Source: Psychrobacter faecalis
Lineage (GTDB): Bacteria; Pseudomonadota; Gammaproteobacteria; Pseudomonadales; Moraxellaceae
Reading direction: 5' to 3'
Assembly (NCBI RefSeq): GCF_016107575.1
Contig: NZ_JABAST010000021.1
Location: 1-49,161, forward strand
DNA: 49,161 nt
Numbering within the stretch: position 1 is the first letter of the stretch; the number at the start of each line of letters is the position of its first letter. Position numbers and translations under genes: made by a program. Shown here piece after piece: positions 1-12,000 of the stretch. The notes beneath the pieces were generated by a model. The model had not been told where the DNA came from, searched no databases, and saw only the letters and a program-made list of their open reading frames with translations.

Positions 1-37
1 TCAAACCTATCTAATAGTCAATATTGGCTAGGTTTGA
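1..37. repeat. Inverted repeat at the left window edge
   Basis: TCAAACCTA (1-9) is the exact reverse complement of TAGGTTTGA (29-37). An inner pair, CTAATA and TATTGG, extends the hairpin with one wobble. The left arm starts at base 1, so the structure may extend outside the window. It could be the terminator of a gene to the left, since a short T run follows at 43-47, or a palindromic repeat. The rest of 1-248 holds no gene that I can support. Confidence 0.45.
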
Positions 38-183
38 GTAAGATTTTTGGAACGGTTGTTAACGTTTAATAACCCTTCTTAGCAAAAGATTATCCCAAAC
101 TATCAATAACTTACCTTGCTATTATAAAATCTCTTTTTTACATAATGAAAGCAATTCATGTTAAAATGAGCGCTTTTAAATGA

Positions 184-217
184 GCCGTTGTTAATGAATA
201 ACGATAACGGCTTTTTT
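184..217 (+). terminator. Rho-independent terminator upstream of ygiQ
   Basis: The 6-bp stem GCCGTT/AACGGC (184-189 and 206-211) is followed by six T residues. It probably ends a plus-strand transcript from outside the window, because no gene lies between it and the left edge. Confidence 0.6.
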
Positions 218-248
218 AGTGCCATTTTTCTAATGAACAGGTCCGCTC

Positions 249-2702
249 ATGTCTGCCGATACCATCGCCCGCACCGCCTTTAAACAAGGCACCAAACCTC
301 TTTACGACTACGACAAACATTGGGCAAGCTGCTACGAGCCTGCGCCTTATTTGCCAATGAGCCGCAAAGAAATGGACGATTTGGGCTGGGATGCCTGTGA
401 TGTCATCATCATCTCAGGCGATGCCTATGTCGACCACCCAAGTTTTGGCATGGCGATTATCGGCCGTTTATTAGAAGCGCAAGGCTTTCGTGTTGGCATC
501 ATTGCCCAGCCAGATTGGAAGAGCAAAGATGCCTTTATGGAGCTCGGTAAGCCGGTTTATGCTTATGGCGTGACCGCGGGTAACATGGATAGTATGATAA
601 ACCGTTATACCGCTGACCGTAAAATCCGTAGCGATGACGCGTACTCGCCTGGTAACGTGGCTGACAAACGCCCTGACCGCGCGGCCATCGTTTATAGCCA
701 GCGCTGCCGCGAAGCCTATCCTGATGTGCCCATTATTTTGGGCGGCATCGAAGGCAGCTTACGCCGTATCGCTCATTATGATTATTGGTCGGATAAAGTC
801 CGCCGCAGTATCTTGATGGATGCGCGCGCTGATGTCTTGTTATATGGAAATGCTGAGCGCGCCATCGTCGATGTAGTACATGGCTTATCAAAAGGTTACA
901 CCTTTGAGCAAATGAGCAGTTTGCGCGGTACGGCGTACTTATTGACCCCGACCCGTCGCCATTGGCAAGCAGGTATGACCGAGGTTGCCAGTAATGATGT
1001 CGATACCGTTGGCCGTGTCGATCCGATTATCAACCCGTATGTGATGACGGAAGACGTCGATCAGTGTTCGATCGAGCAAGATAAGACTAGCGCCTCACCC
1101 GTTGGACAAGCTACGTCAGCAATGACAGGTATGTCAGCCCAATATGCGAAACAGTATCAAGGATTTGTCGCCGAACCCGTGACCAATAAAGTCTTAAATG
1201 CTGACCAAGTCGATGAAGACACGCAAGTAGTACAATTGCGCGGCTTTGATAAACCACAAACCGCACGTAAACATAAACTTAAAATGCCGCCGCGTGAGCA
1301 AACGGTCATTCGCCTGCCTGATTATGAGCACGTCAAAGCTGACCCAGTGTTGTACGCGCATGCCAACCGTATCTTGCACCTTGAAACCAATCCGGGTAAC
1401 GCGCGTGCTTTGGTGCAGCGTCATAGTAGCGGCGCTGGTAACTCGCATACCTCGATTGACGTTTGGCTCAATCCGCCACCGATTCCACTCTCAACCGAAG
1501 AGATGGATTACGTCTTTGATCTGCCGTACGCGCGTCTGCCGCATCCAAGCTATGGCGATGCGCGCATCCCTGCTTATGACATGATTAAATTTTCGGTCAA
1601 TATCATGCGTGGCTGTTTTGGCGGTTGTACGTTTTGCTCAATCACTGAGCACGAAGGCCGTATTATTCAAAACCGCTCAGAAGAGTCTATCTTGCGTGAG
1701 GTCGAAGCGATTCGTGATACGGCGCCAAACTTTACTGGCGTTATCTCTGACCTTGGTGGGCCGACCGCCAATATGTATCGCCTCAACTGTAAAGACGAGA
1801 CGATAGAGAAGAACTGCCGTAAGCCGTCTTGTGTCTATCCTGACGTCTGCGATAACTTGATTACCGATCACAGTAATTTGACCCAGCTCTATCGTAAAGC
1901 GCGTGATATCAAAGGCGTGAAAAAAATCTTGATTGCTTCAGGTTTACGTTACGATTTGGCTATTAAAGACCCTGAATACGTCAAAGAATTGGTCAGCCAT
2001 CATGTTGGCGGTTATCTAAAGATTGCTCCTGAGCACTCTGAAGAAGCGGTGCTGTCAAAAATGATGAAACCTGGCATGGGCAACTACGATAAATTCAAAG
2101 CCATGTTTGAGCAATACAGCCAAGAGGCCGGCAAAGAGCAGTATCTGATTCCGTATTTTATCGCCGCTCACCCCGGTACTAGAGACGAGGATATGATGAA
2201 CCTCGCGCTGTGGCTAAAAAGTCATGGCTACCGCGCTGACCAAGTACAGGCGTTTTATCCGAGTCCGATGGCAACCGCAACCACCATGTACCATACGCAT
2301 AAAGACCCGCTGCATAAAGTGAGCCGCAGTGAGGGCGATATGGATATCGTCAAGTCTGGCAAGCAGCGTAAACTGCATAAAGCTTTCTTGCGCTATCACG
2401 ATCCAAAAAACTGGGTCATGCTGCGTAAAGCGCTACAAGATATGGGACGTGGAGATTTGATTGGCAAAGGTCGTGGCTGCTTAATCCCGCCATTTAACGC
2501 CAGTTTAGAAGGTCGTGATGCCGCGCAAGACAGCTATCAATCGGCGCGTAAAAAGAACAGCCGCTTGGGTAATGACTCGGTAAAACGCAGCAACAATAGT
2601 TCTAACGCTGCAAAAAACACCTCGGGTAAAAACAGCAAGCGAGTCAGCAAAGGCAACTTCCAAACTCAGCATACTGGCTTACCACCGCGCAAGACTAAGT
2701 AA
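249..2702 (+). CDS. ygiQ: YgiQ family radical SAM protein (UPF0313)
   Basis: This 817-residue protein matches the YgiQ/UPF0313 family of radical SAM enzymes, whose reaction is not established. The N-terminal part (about 1-250) has the family's conserved region with [11 protein letters not shown] and [19 protein letters not shown]. The SAM iron-sulfur motif CFGGCTFC is at residues 456-463, and the family's C-terminal domain (DUF3362-like) follows to about residue 755. It is longer than the roughly 740 residues I expect for E. coli YgiQ. The excess is a low-complexity insert near residues 270-335 and a Lys/Ser/Asn-rich basic tail after about 765 that could bind nucleic acid (inference). The gene stands alone, with terminators on both sides. 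The start is ATG 249 with a weak AGG upstream. The family call is firm; the function is unknown. Confidence 0.95.
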   Translation: MSADTIARTAFKQGTKPLYDYDKHWASCYEPAPYLPMSRKEMDDLGWDACDVIIISGDAYVDHPSFGMAIIGRLLEAQGFRVGIIAQPDWKSKDAFMELGKPVYAYGVTAGNMDSMINRYTADRKIRSDDAYSPGNVADKRPDRAAIVYSQRCREAYPDVPIILGGIEGSLRRIAHYDYWSDKVRRSILMDARADVLLYGNAERAIVDVVHGLSKGYTFEQMSSLRGTAYLLTPTRRHWQAGMTEVASNDVDTVGRVDPIINPYVMTEDVDQCSIEQDKTSASPVGQATSAMTGMSAQYAKQYQGFVAEPVTNKVLNADQVDEDTQVVQLRGFDKPQTARKHKLKMPPREQTVIRLPDYEHVKADPVLYAHANRILHLETNPGNARALVQRHSSGAGNSHTSIDVWLNPPPIPLSTEEMDYVFDLPYARLPHPSYGDARIPAYDMIKFSVNIMRGCFGGCTFCSITEHEGRIIQNRSEESILREVEAIRDTAPNFTGVISDLGGPTANMYRLNCKDETIEKNCRKPSCVYPDVCDNLITDHSNLTQLYRKARDIKGVKKILIASGLRYDLAIKDPEYVKELVSHHVGGYLKIAPEHSEEAVLSKMMKPGMGNYDKFKAMFEQYSQEAGKEQYLIPYFIAAHPGTRDEDMMNLALWLKSHGYRADQVQAFYPSPMATATTMYHTHKDPLHKVSRSEGDMDIVKSGKQRKLHKAFLRYHDPKNWVMLRKALQDMGRGDLIGKGRGCLIPPFNASLEGRDAAQDSYQSARKKNSRLGNDSVKRSNNSSNAAKNTSGKNSKRVSKGNFQTQHTGLPPRKTK

Positions 2703-2762
2703 TTCCAATAGCGATTAATCATTGCTACTAAATCCGTTAAATATTTTAGTTAAGCTCAAACT

Positions 2763-2801
2763 AAAGCGCCTATCGGCTCAGCAGTCGATAGGCGCTTTTT
2801 T
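2763..2801 (+). terminator. Terminator of ygiQ
   Basis: An 11-bp perfect stem, AGCGCCTATCG (2765-2775) with CGATAGGCGCT (2786-2796), is followed by a T run. It lies about 60 bases after the ygiQ stop. Confidence 0.9.
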
Positions 2802-2848
2802 ATGTTTTTCACATTAAATATATTAGAATTACTCTAAAATCGATACAG

Positions 2849-2916
2849 TGCGACTGGGATGAATTTTTCGTAGCCTCTGTGATAACAGCAAGCAAGGAAA
2901 ATTTATACCAGTCGCA
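2849..2916 (+). repeat. Palindromic repeat element, copy A
   Basis: This is a 68-bp element with the family core: AATTTTT, then GTAGCCTCTG, a variable tip, CAGCAAGCAAG and AAAATTTA. The outer arms TGCGACTGG (2849-2857) and CCAGTCGCA (2908-2916) are exact reverse complements and are unique to this copy. The tip is short (CTGT gata ACAG). Copy B follows about 100 bases later. No open reading frame or transposase is associated. Confidence 0.9.
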
Positions 2917-3019
2917 AAAAGCTATAACGTATCGCTTTTATCTTGAACTGACTATACATTGGCTTTTTTGAATAACTGTTTAAGCTTATAGTCAAAATAT
3001 CCTAAAAACGCGGCGGTAT

Positions 3020-3087
3020 TGCTGATATCAATTTTTTGTAGCCTCTGTCTGCGTAGGCACAGCAAGCAAGAAAAATTTATATCAGCA
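3020..3087 (+). repeat. Palindromic repeat element, copy B
   Basis: This 68-bp copy has the same length and orientation as copy A. Its outer arms TGCTGATAT (3020-3028) and ATATCAGCA (3079-3087) are exactly complementary to each other but unrelated to the arms of A. The conserved core GTAGCCTCTG ... CACAGCAAGCAAG is present, and the tip pairs as TGC gtag GCA. The 2702-3332 gap holds only the ygiQ terminator, copies A and B, and presumably the promoter of the next gene. Confidence 0.9.
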
Positions 3088-3332
3088 GTGCTTGATGTAT
3101 TGATATCATTTTTCATTCACTATAGTTATTTTACAGAAGCTATTAAGGTCAGCGTTACATTAACCAGTGTTTAAGTAACTTAACGAACATGTAACAAACA
3201 ATTTATAACATTATCTAGAAAGGCTTTTCGTTAACATAGGCGCTATATGCATAAGGCGCCGTTAAAAAGCGCACGATTAGAAAAAGAATAGTCAAAAAAT
3301 ACCTGCTAGTTTTTACATTTTTGGAGAATGCC

Positions 3333-3746
3333 ATGAATACCCTAACCAAAGTTGCTGTTGCCCTACCTGCTCTAGCGTTACTTAGTGCCTGTGCGACCAC
3401 CGCACCCACCACACCAAACAAAACCCCTGCGTCAGAAAGCGTGACCGATGTCGCCTATGACCGTATGGCGCCAGCCCCTTATACTTGTACCGATGACAGC
3501 AAAATCTTGGCAAAACAGTCAATCAATAAAAAACAAGTCATGCTAAATGCGACTTTACCTAAAGTAAACTGGGCAGACCAACCTATCATTTTAAATGGCG
3601 GCGTCCAAGGTGATACGGCAAGCTATGTCAATGAGTCAAACCCAGAAGTGGTCTATGCTTGGCACATGAAAGAAGACAAAGGTATCCTTGCAATGAAATG
3701 GGCAAACGGTAAAGAATATCAAGTAAACTGCCAAATAGGCAGATAA
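3333..3746 (+). CDS. Small lipoprotein, possibly MliC-like lysozyme inhibitor
   Basis: This 137-residue protein has a lipoprotein signal peptide, with lipobox LLSAC and the lipidated Cys near residue 20. A Thr/Pro-rich linker leads to a small domain (about 45-137) with paired cysteines: YTC near the start and VNC near the end. The order YTC, a short beta-rich stretch, a W-containing strand (YAWHMKEDKG) and a final C recalls the MliC/PliC fold of membrane-bound C-type lysozyme inhibitors. The match is weak, so this is a suggestion only. The start is ATG 3333, because GGAG at 3323-3326 has ideal spacing to it; the in-frame TTG at 3321 lies upstream of that site. It is a single-gene unit with a terminator at 3826. 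Confidence 0.75.
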   Translation: MNTLTKVAVALPALALLSACATTAPTTPNKTPASESVTDVAYDRMAPAPYTCTDDSKILAKQSINKKQVMLNATLPKVNWADQPIILNGGVQGDTASYVNESNPEVVYAWHMKEDKGILAMKWANGKEYQVNCQIGR

Positions 3747-3825
3747 TGATTTTGGTTTAATTGCTCATTGATAATGATAAACCCATCATTGTTAAACCCA
3801 TAACTATTAAACCTAGCACTATATA

Positions 3826-3854
3826 AACAGTCATCGAATGATGGCTGTTTTTTT
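3826..3854 (+). terminator. Terminator of the MliC-like lipoprotein gene
   Basis: The stem AACAGtCATC gaat GATGgCTGTT has one T/G mismatch pair and is followed by a seven-base T run. It is about 80 bases after the 3746 stop. Confidence 0.85.
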
Positions 3855-3979
3855 ATGGTCGCAAATTTAAAAGCGTACTCGCTAATGCTTTATTTTATTA
3901 TGCTAGAGAAGCAACGCGAAAACTGGCAAAATAGCGCTGATAACAATTGCATGATAATCAATAACAAAAGGATACTTCG

Positions 3980-4513
3980 ATGGTTAAGCGCCTCATAAGT
4001 ATGATGATAATGGCTAGCATAGGCTTGGCGGCACTAACGAGCTGCGATAATAGCGCCAACGATTCTAATGGCACTGCTACATCTTCTGCTGCGCAAACAG
4101 CTGACGCAGCAGACGTGCATACTATCGACTGGTCACTGGTCGCAAGCGGCGAAAAAGCTGTTGACCCTGCCACTTATGAGTATCCGTTTGCGCTTGATAG
4201 CCAAAATGTGCGCGATTATGCGAAGTATTTCGGTGTAGATAATACCACCGCGCAGCATAATCTGACGATAAGTATGGCAAGCAATGAAGCGCTGTCAAAG
4301 CTGCTCGATCAGCTTAGCGAAACCTATACTTCGCATGAGCTAACCGACGACAAAGAGATGAAACTTATTATTCATACCACGCCTGATGTTGCTGCCAGTA
4401 GCTATGATTATGTACTGTCAGACGACTTTGCGAAAGGATTGGTATTACCTATCGTGATTCAGCCGGATAGTAAGAAAGGTGAGGTTAAGGCGCATGGAGA
4501 GGTGGCGAAATAG
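3980..4513 (+). CDS. Hypothetical lipoprotein
   Basis: This 177-residue protein is of no family I recognise. The N-terminus is a lipoprotein signal (MVKRLISMMIMASIGLAAL, then TSC), with the lipidated Cys near residue 22. A Ser/Asn/Ala-rich linker follows to about residue 45. The remaining 130 residues form a soluble, mildly acidic domain with no cysteine, consistent with a periplasmic or outer-membrane-attached role. A good ribosome site (AAGGA, 7 bases before the ATG) supports the start. It is monocistronic: the next gene is on the opposite strand, and I see no clear terminator hairpin in 4514-4696. Confidence 0.75.
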   Translation: MVKRLISMMIMASIGLAALTSCDNSANDSNGTATSSAAQTADAADVHTIDWSLVASGEKAVDPATYEYPFALDSQNVRDYAKYFGVDNTTAQHNLTISMASNEALSKLLDQLSETYTSHELTDDKEMKLIIHTTPDVAASSYDYVLSDDFAKGLVLPIVIQPDSKKGEVKAHGEVAK

Positions 4514-4696
4514 AATACTAGATGCTTCTTGAAGATTGCTACCATAGACTATAGTTTAACCGAATTTATTAGAGTAATTTATTTTATCTAGTGCGCCTAG
4601 CGCATCCTATATCCATTACCTGCCCACTTAAAATGTTTTTGGAAAATACCCAAAAATGGTGCTGATTATAATATGCCTTGATCATATATTATTTAA

Positions 4697-5212
4697 TTAT
4701 ATTGAAAAACCCTTTGCTAGATCTAGCATTTGTATTGAAAGCATACTTTTAGTTTTAGACATTTTAGCTACGTCATTTTCTATATCTTTCAACCATTCTT
4801 TAACCGCATTTAAAACGTCTTTTCCAAACTGATCAACTTGCAACTGCAAGGTATTGTTCAACATATTGTTATGTATATGAATACCTTGATGCAAAGGTTG
4901 GACAAATTTAAATTTTTCTAACACTTCTCTAGCTCTCTGAGTAGAAATATCGTCCTGACCTTCATGCAGTAATGCACATCTTAAAGCATAAAAATCTGCA
5001 CCACTTAGAAAAACTCTATCTGAGCCACAGGATGTTATTGTATAACTGGGTTCTATATATTTCTTAAACCAATTGATAGTACGTTGTTTTGAGCCTGCAT
5101 CAGGGTAGTCAACCTTACCGCAGATATCTGGCAAAGTTAGGCAGAGAAACAATACTGAATACCAGTTTTTAGAAATTAAAGATAGTTCTAGTGCTTTAAC
5201 GAAACTTTCCAT
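4697..5212 (-). CDS. Orphan protein with HEPN-like R-x4-H motif
   Basis: This is a 171-residue protein of no named family that I can be sure of. ALRCALLHEG places Arg78 and His83 in an R-x4-H arrangement inside a predicted helix. This is the pattern of HEPN domains, which are often RNases of defence or toxin systems. The rest is largely helical, including a long C-terminal amphipathic stretch (about 110-165). The open frame extends to 5311, but ATG 5212 is chosen: AGGA lies 8 bases upstream, and the extra 33 residues look like non-coding translation. The gene is visibly AT-richer than its neighbours and sits alone between unrelated genes, suggesting transfer. No partner antitoxin is adjacent. 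The HEPN assignment is inference from one motif. Confidence 0.7.
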   Translation of the reverse strand: MESFVKALELSLISKNWYSVLFLCLTLPDICGKVDYPDAGSKQRTINWFKKYIEPSYTITSCGSDRVFLSGADFYALRCALLHEGQDDISTQRAREVLEKFKFVQPLHQGIHIHNNMLNNTLQLQVDQFGKDVLNAVKEWLKDIENDVAKMSKTKSMLSIQMLDLAKGFSI

Positions 5213-5406
5213 ATCATCAATCCTGTAGGTAAACTTTATTACGATGCAAGCTCTTGGGCGAGGGACGAGCGCCGAATAAACCATTAAAGAAAGACAGTTC
5301 ATGACCCGCATATTTGCCCACTATTAAAGCAAGCGATGCTGAGGCCAGGCTTTTTTATTTTGCTATTGCACTAGAGACGAACGAGTTATTAAAGAATAAC
5401 TTACCC

Positions 5407-5462
5407 AGAAAATTCCCTTTAAGGAATTTTCTCTTGCGAACCTAACAAAGCAGTGCTTTGTT
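5407..5462 (-). terminator. Two tandem hairpins directly after the ligA stop
   Basis: AACAAAGC and GCTTTGTT (5444-5451 and 5455-5462) form a perfect 8-bp stem with a 3-base loop that begins at the base after the ligA stop codon. Further on, AGAAAATTCC and GGAATTTTCT (5407-5416 and 5423-5432) form a perfect 10-bp stem. Neither has a clear U tract on the ligA transcript, so these are 3'-end structures of uncertain type, perhaps protecting the mRNA end. Confidence 0.5.
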
Positions 5463-7713
<2,251 letters not shown>

Positions 7714-7744
7714 TGAAAGGCTCTTAAATCAAAAGTTAAAAATT

Positions 7745-7781
7745 AAAAAAGGCAAATAACGTCAAGCGCTATTTGCCTTTT
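7745..7781 (-). terminator. Terminator of zipA
   Basis: AAAAAAGGCAAATA (7745-7758) is followed by TATTTGCCTTTT (7770-7781). On the minus strand this is a GC-cored stem with a U tract, about 45 bases after the zipA stop. The A run on the other side makes it potentially bidirectional. Confidence 0.85.
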
Positions 7782-7824
7782 ACAATACTTTAGGAATAAT
7801 TTTAACCGTTTATCTATTCAGATT

Positions 7825-8838
7825 TTACCCTTCATAATCGCGAACTTGGTTACGCAATTGCTGTTTATATTCTGGGGTAATGGGGTCATTGTCTTCGTCA
7901 AGCATCACGGCGTCCAAATCGCTTGCCATCATATAGGCAATACTCATCATACTGTCAAAGCTGCGTAGCGCTTGCGGATGCGGCAACGATAAAAAGAGCA
8001 CCACGCCATTGTAAGTATTGGTCGCCACACTATGCGGGTCAAAAGGCGCGATACCACTATCCGTAATGCCCATCATGCTAAACCACAGCATGCCGGTGCC
8101 GTCTTTTTGCTCATAGCGATGGAACATATTCATCGCGCCATAACGCAAACCATATTTATCCACTAACGCCAGCAAATCACGCCCACGAATTACTGCTGCT
8201 GGGCGGTCGCGATACTGATGCGGCAAGATAGTGATATTGATATTGTCTTTGGCATTAATTAACGGTCCGTTTTGCGCTTCATCAACTGGCTCTGAGAGAT
8301 GCTGATCGAGTATCGGGCTATTATTATCAAAGCTTGGTTCGTCAGCGGTATCAATGACTGGCATTAAACTGTCCGTCGCTGACATGAGGCTGGAAAACGC
8401 GTCCGGCTCTTGCTCGATATGCATCTGCTCAGCTACTTCGGTAAACTCGCTGTTATCCGCTCGCTGCTGCTCCTCTTGCCAGCGCGCATAGTCGGCGTCA
8501 TCTACCACGCCATTATCCTCATTACTATCATGGCGGGCAGCAGTTAGTTGGGTATCGACATTGCTATGCGCCTCTGTCAATGGCTCTTCTTCGACCACGG
8601 CATTGAGATAACTGCGATCAGGGGCGATGCTGGTTTCACCTGCGACCGTATCATCCAAGTCTGGCTGCTCGACGATATTGCGCTCATGACGCGGAATAAT
8701 GGGAATACCGTTTTTATCATAATTGACCGCGGCAGCCTCAGCAGTTTTGCGCCGTTTAAAGCTGCGAATGACCATAAATAGCCCTGCAAGCACGATAAAT
8801 GCGGCAATGGCGATCAAGATAAACTGGATAGCGGTCAT
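7825..8838 (-). CDS. zipA: Cell division protein ZipA
   Basis: ZipA anchors FtsZ filaments to the inner membrane at the division site. The 337-residue protein has the expected plan. An N-terminal transmembrane helix (about 5-25) is followed by a basic stop-transfer stretch (RSFKRRK). A long acidic, low-complexity linker runs from about 35 to 195. The C-terminal FtsZ-binding domain (about 200-330) has the conserved WFSMMGITDSG and the LFLSLPHP segment. Position between smc and ligA supports the call. AGGA lies 10 bases before the ATG. About 220 bases separate it from the smc stop, so it may have its own promoter. Confidence 0.93.
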   Translation of the reverse strand: MTAIQFILIAIAAFIVLAGLFMVIRSFKRRKTAEAAAVNYDKNGIPIIPRHERNIVEQPDLDDTVAGETSIAPDRSYLNAVVEEEPLTEAHSNVDTQLTAARHDSNEDNGVVDDADYARWQEEQQRADNSEFTEVAEQMHIEQEPDAFSSLMSATDSLMPVIDTADEPSFDNNSPILDQHLSEPVDEAQNGPLINAKDNINITILPHQYRDRPAAVIRGRDLLALVDKYGLRYGAMNMFHRYEQKDGTGMLWFSMMGITDSGIAPFDPHSVATNTYNGVVLFLSLPHPQALRSFDSMMSIAYMMASDLDAVMLDEDNDPITPEYKQQLRNQVRDYEG

Positions 8839-9061
8839 GAGAAATACATCCTAATATATGACAAAAGGGAGAGTACAAGTGCGAAGAAATGGCAATAGTC
8901 TAGCATGGCTAATGCATATCGTCACCATATAGTCAGCGTTTATCATTGGCCCTAAAGCCTTCACTGACTAATTTTCCGACTACTCGCCTGACGTTAAATG
9001 CTAGCCCTAACTATACCACTGACAAGCGCTTGCCGTTATTAATTATTTTGCTACTGGGCGC

Positions 9062-12000
9062 TCAATCAGAAAGGTAATTTGCTGCCTCATCAAGCGACAC
9101 ACTGACTAAAGTAGAAATCCCCGCGCTTGGCATGGTGACGCCTTTTAATTCATCAGCAATCTGCATCGTCAGCTTATTATGACTGATAAAAATAAACTGC
9201 AAGTCATCTGCCAACTCATTTATCAAGCTGGTAAAGCGGGCGACGTTGGCATCATCAAGCGGTGCATCGACTTCATCGAGCACACAAAATGGTGCCGGAT
9301 GCTGTTTGAATATCGCAAAAATTAAGCTAAGCGCGGTCAAGGTTTTCTCACCGCCTGACAGTACCGCTAGGCGACTATTGCGCTTACCTTTTGGCTGTGC
9401 CATTAAGGTCAACCCTGCCCGCCACTGTTCTGACTTTGGCGCATTGGCAGGCATCTCGTCCGTATTAAGCGTTAAGCTTGCTTGCCCGCCACCAAAGACT
9501 TTAGCAAATAAATTGGCAAGCTCGTTATTGACCGCATCGAGCGTCTGCATAAACAAGGTCTTGGTGGTTTCATCAATTGAGTCAATCGCTTCCGTCAAGG
9601 TCTGCATACTGGCGGCAATATCTGCGGTCTGCTGCGCAAGTGGCTCTAAGCGCTCATTAACTTCTGCCAATTCTGCTACTGCGGCGAGATTGACCGCGCC
9701 AATTTTACTTAATTGCTGCTCAAGCTTCGCGCGTTCAGATTCTAATTCTGCGATTTTATCTGGGCGGACGCGGCGATCATGGGCGATAAAATCCGCCAAT
9801 AAATTTGAGACGCTCATCACTTGTTGCTGATGCTGCTGAACTGTGTCCGATTGCGCTTGATATTTATGGCTGATCTTGTAATAAGCCTCTAGCGCTTCTT
9901 GGGTATGGCTACTGGCATCTTCTAATTTTGCAGCGCTTAATGCCAGCTCAGTGGCAAGACCGGCAAGCTCAGATTGCTGCATTTGCAAGTCGTTTTGCAG
10001 TGTATCTAATTCAGTCTGCTGCTGATTATATTCCCCTTTAAGCGCTGTTAATGCCGTTTCGCGTGTGGTTAATACTGCCTGCTGCTCATCGCGTGCTTTC
10101 TGTGCTGTTTGCAATGCTACTTGCAAAGCTGGTAGTTTATTTTTCTGCTGCTCGTGACGCGCCTCTAGACTTTGCTCGTTTTGCAGCGACTTTTCATGCT
10201 GCGCAGTTGCCCGAGCAAGACTGCTGACACTATGCTCTAAGCGCATCTCGCTCTGCTGAATACGCAGCTGCATTGCTTGCCAAGCGTCATCATCTACCTG
10301 CCGCGCACGATTTAGCTCACTGCGCTCGGACTGTAATTGCTGACTTAATAAACGCGCATCGGCTATTTGCGGCGTTAGCGCTGCTATCTCACTTTGGATA
10401 TGCTGCTGCTCATGAGTTAGGGTCTGCTGTTCTTGCTCTAATTCTTGTTGCTCTTGCTCAAGGGCAACTTTATCAGCATTGAGGCGTTGACTGTCCGCTT
10501 GTAGGCGTTCTGCATTGGCGCGCTTGGTGGTGAGCTGTTGCTGGTGTTGGTGTTTATCGCGAGTTAATTGCTCAGCTTGCGCGCGCGTTTCTTCTAAGCT
10601 GACCATCAGGGCATCATAGTTGCGTTGGTGATTAGCAATCGCCTTTTGCTGCTCTTGTATTTTAGTCTCGAACTCATCAAGTAAATCTTCTAACGCTTGT
10701 AAACGGCTGCGTTGCTGCAAACGTTGGCTTAAAAACTGATTATTGCTATCGTTTTGTCCATTTTGCGCGCTAGCAAATTTGCTCAAATTAGTCGTACCCT
10801 GACGACTGATAAACCAGCCGTCCGAGGTTAGTAAAATAGCGGATGCTGGCAATGCTTTTAAAGTAACAGCCAAATCTTCCAATGTTTGCTGAGTATTCGT
10901 TTTAGATGGCGCGGTATATAGATAACAGTGCTGCCACAACGCTAAATTTGGTGCAGTAATCAACTCTGATAACGACAATACTTTATCCGTTAAGTGATTT
11001 GGCAAAGCACTGATAAATGATTTTGCGCCTTTATCATTTGTCTGAGCAGGTAGCCATAGACTATGACCATTTTCTAGCTGCGATTTATTCTTTGAATTGT
11101 CGTTCTCGTTTTGCGTGGTTTGATAAGTAAATAAATCTGTTAAATCCTGCTCGAGCGCTTGCCATAAACTATCAGCTTTTTGAGAATTGTCATTAATCTT
11201 TTTATCGCTTGACTGCTTAGAAATCAGCACATGGCTATCCAACCATAACGCCAACACACTATCGAGTAGCTCGGCATGCTGCTGCCCTTTGGCACTTAAC
11301 TCAATCTGCTCACGCAAGGTGGTAATCGATAATTCGTTTCCTAAATCATTGTTTAAATCGGCGGTTTTGGCATGATGAATAGGCAGCTGGTTTTTTGATA
11401 AAGGCTTCGGATGTAATATCTGATGCAGTGTATCGTATTCACCTGCCAAGACCGCGTGACGTTTTTCATCCTCGCTTAACTCGCGCCGTTGAGTGTTTAA
11501 GCGTTGCTGTAACTGATGCGCTTGCGGTTGTAGCTCGGATAGGCGCTCATCGATACTGTCTTGCTGACGCTCAATCTGTTGCAGCTGTTTATTGAGCTCA
11601 GTCACTTGTGCATTTAACGTCTGCTGTAAACTTTTCGTATCAGCGTCATTTTGCAAACCAGCACTTTCGACTGGTGATAACGACTGTTGTAATTGCTGCC
11701 AGAGATTTTGCCAGTTTTGCTGGCGGCGCTGCCATTTATCATGGTTTTGCTGCTGGCGTTTTTGCGCTTGGTTATTAATCGCTTGCTGCTGCTCAAGAGC
11801 GCGCGCATTATCTTGCAGGCGGGACAGCTGGTTTTGCGCATCATGGTAAGCGCGCTGCAACGGTTGTTCATTGCGTTTATGCCTGTCGCGTTTATCGTTA
11901 AGCTTACTAAGCTGTGGGCGCAACTCCTCTAATATATTTTGCTGCTCGGCCTGCTCAGCTTTTAAACGTTCAATTTCACTCACCGCTTGCTGACGCTGCT

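Noticed and set aside
1194..1584. Open reading frames on both strands within the ygiQ gene
   Set aside because: They overlap a full-length, clearly conserved gene, have no ribosome sites or recognisable domains, and arise from codon bias of the real frame. The same applies to the antisense frames inside ligA, smc, the liu genes and the transporters.
2949..2994. TGACTATA ... TATAGTCA inverted repeat between copies A and B as an operator
   Set aside because: The arms are 30 bases apart in an AT-rich stretch and are not linked to a promoter; chance is plausible. It is mentioned only as part of the A-B interval.
2849..3087. CRISPR-like repeat pair
   Set aside because: Only two copies occur here, each is internally palindromic with unique arms, the interval is about 100 bases, and no cas gene is present. 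They belong to the dispersed palindromic family instead.
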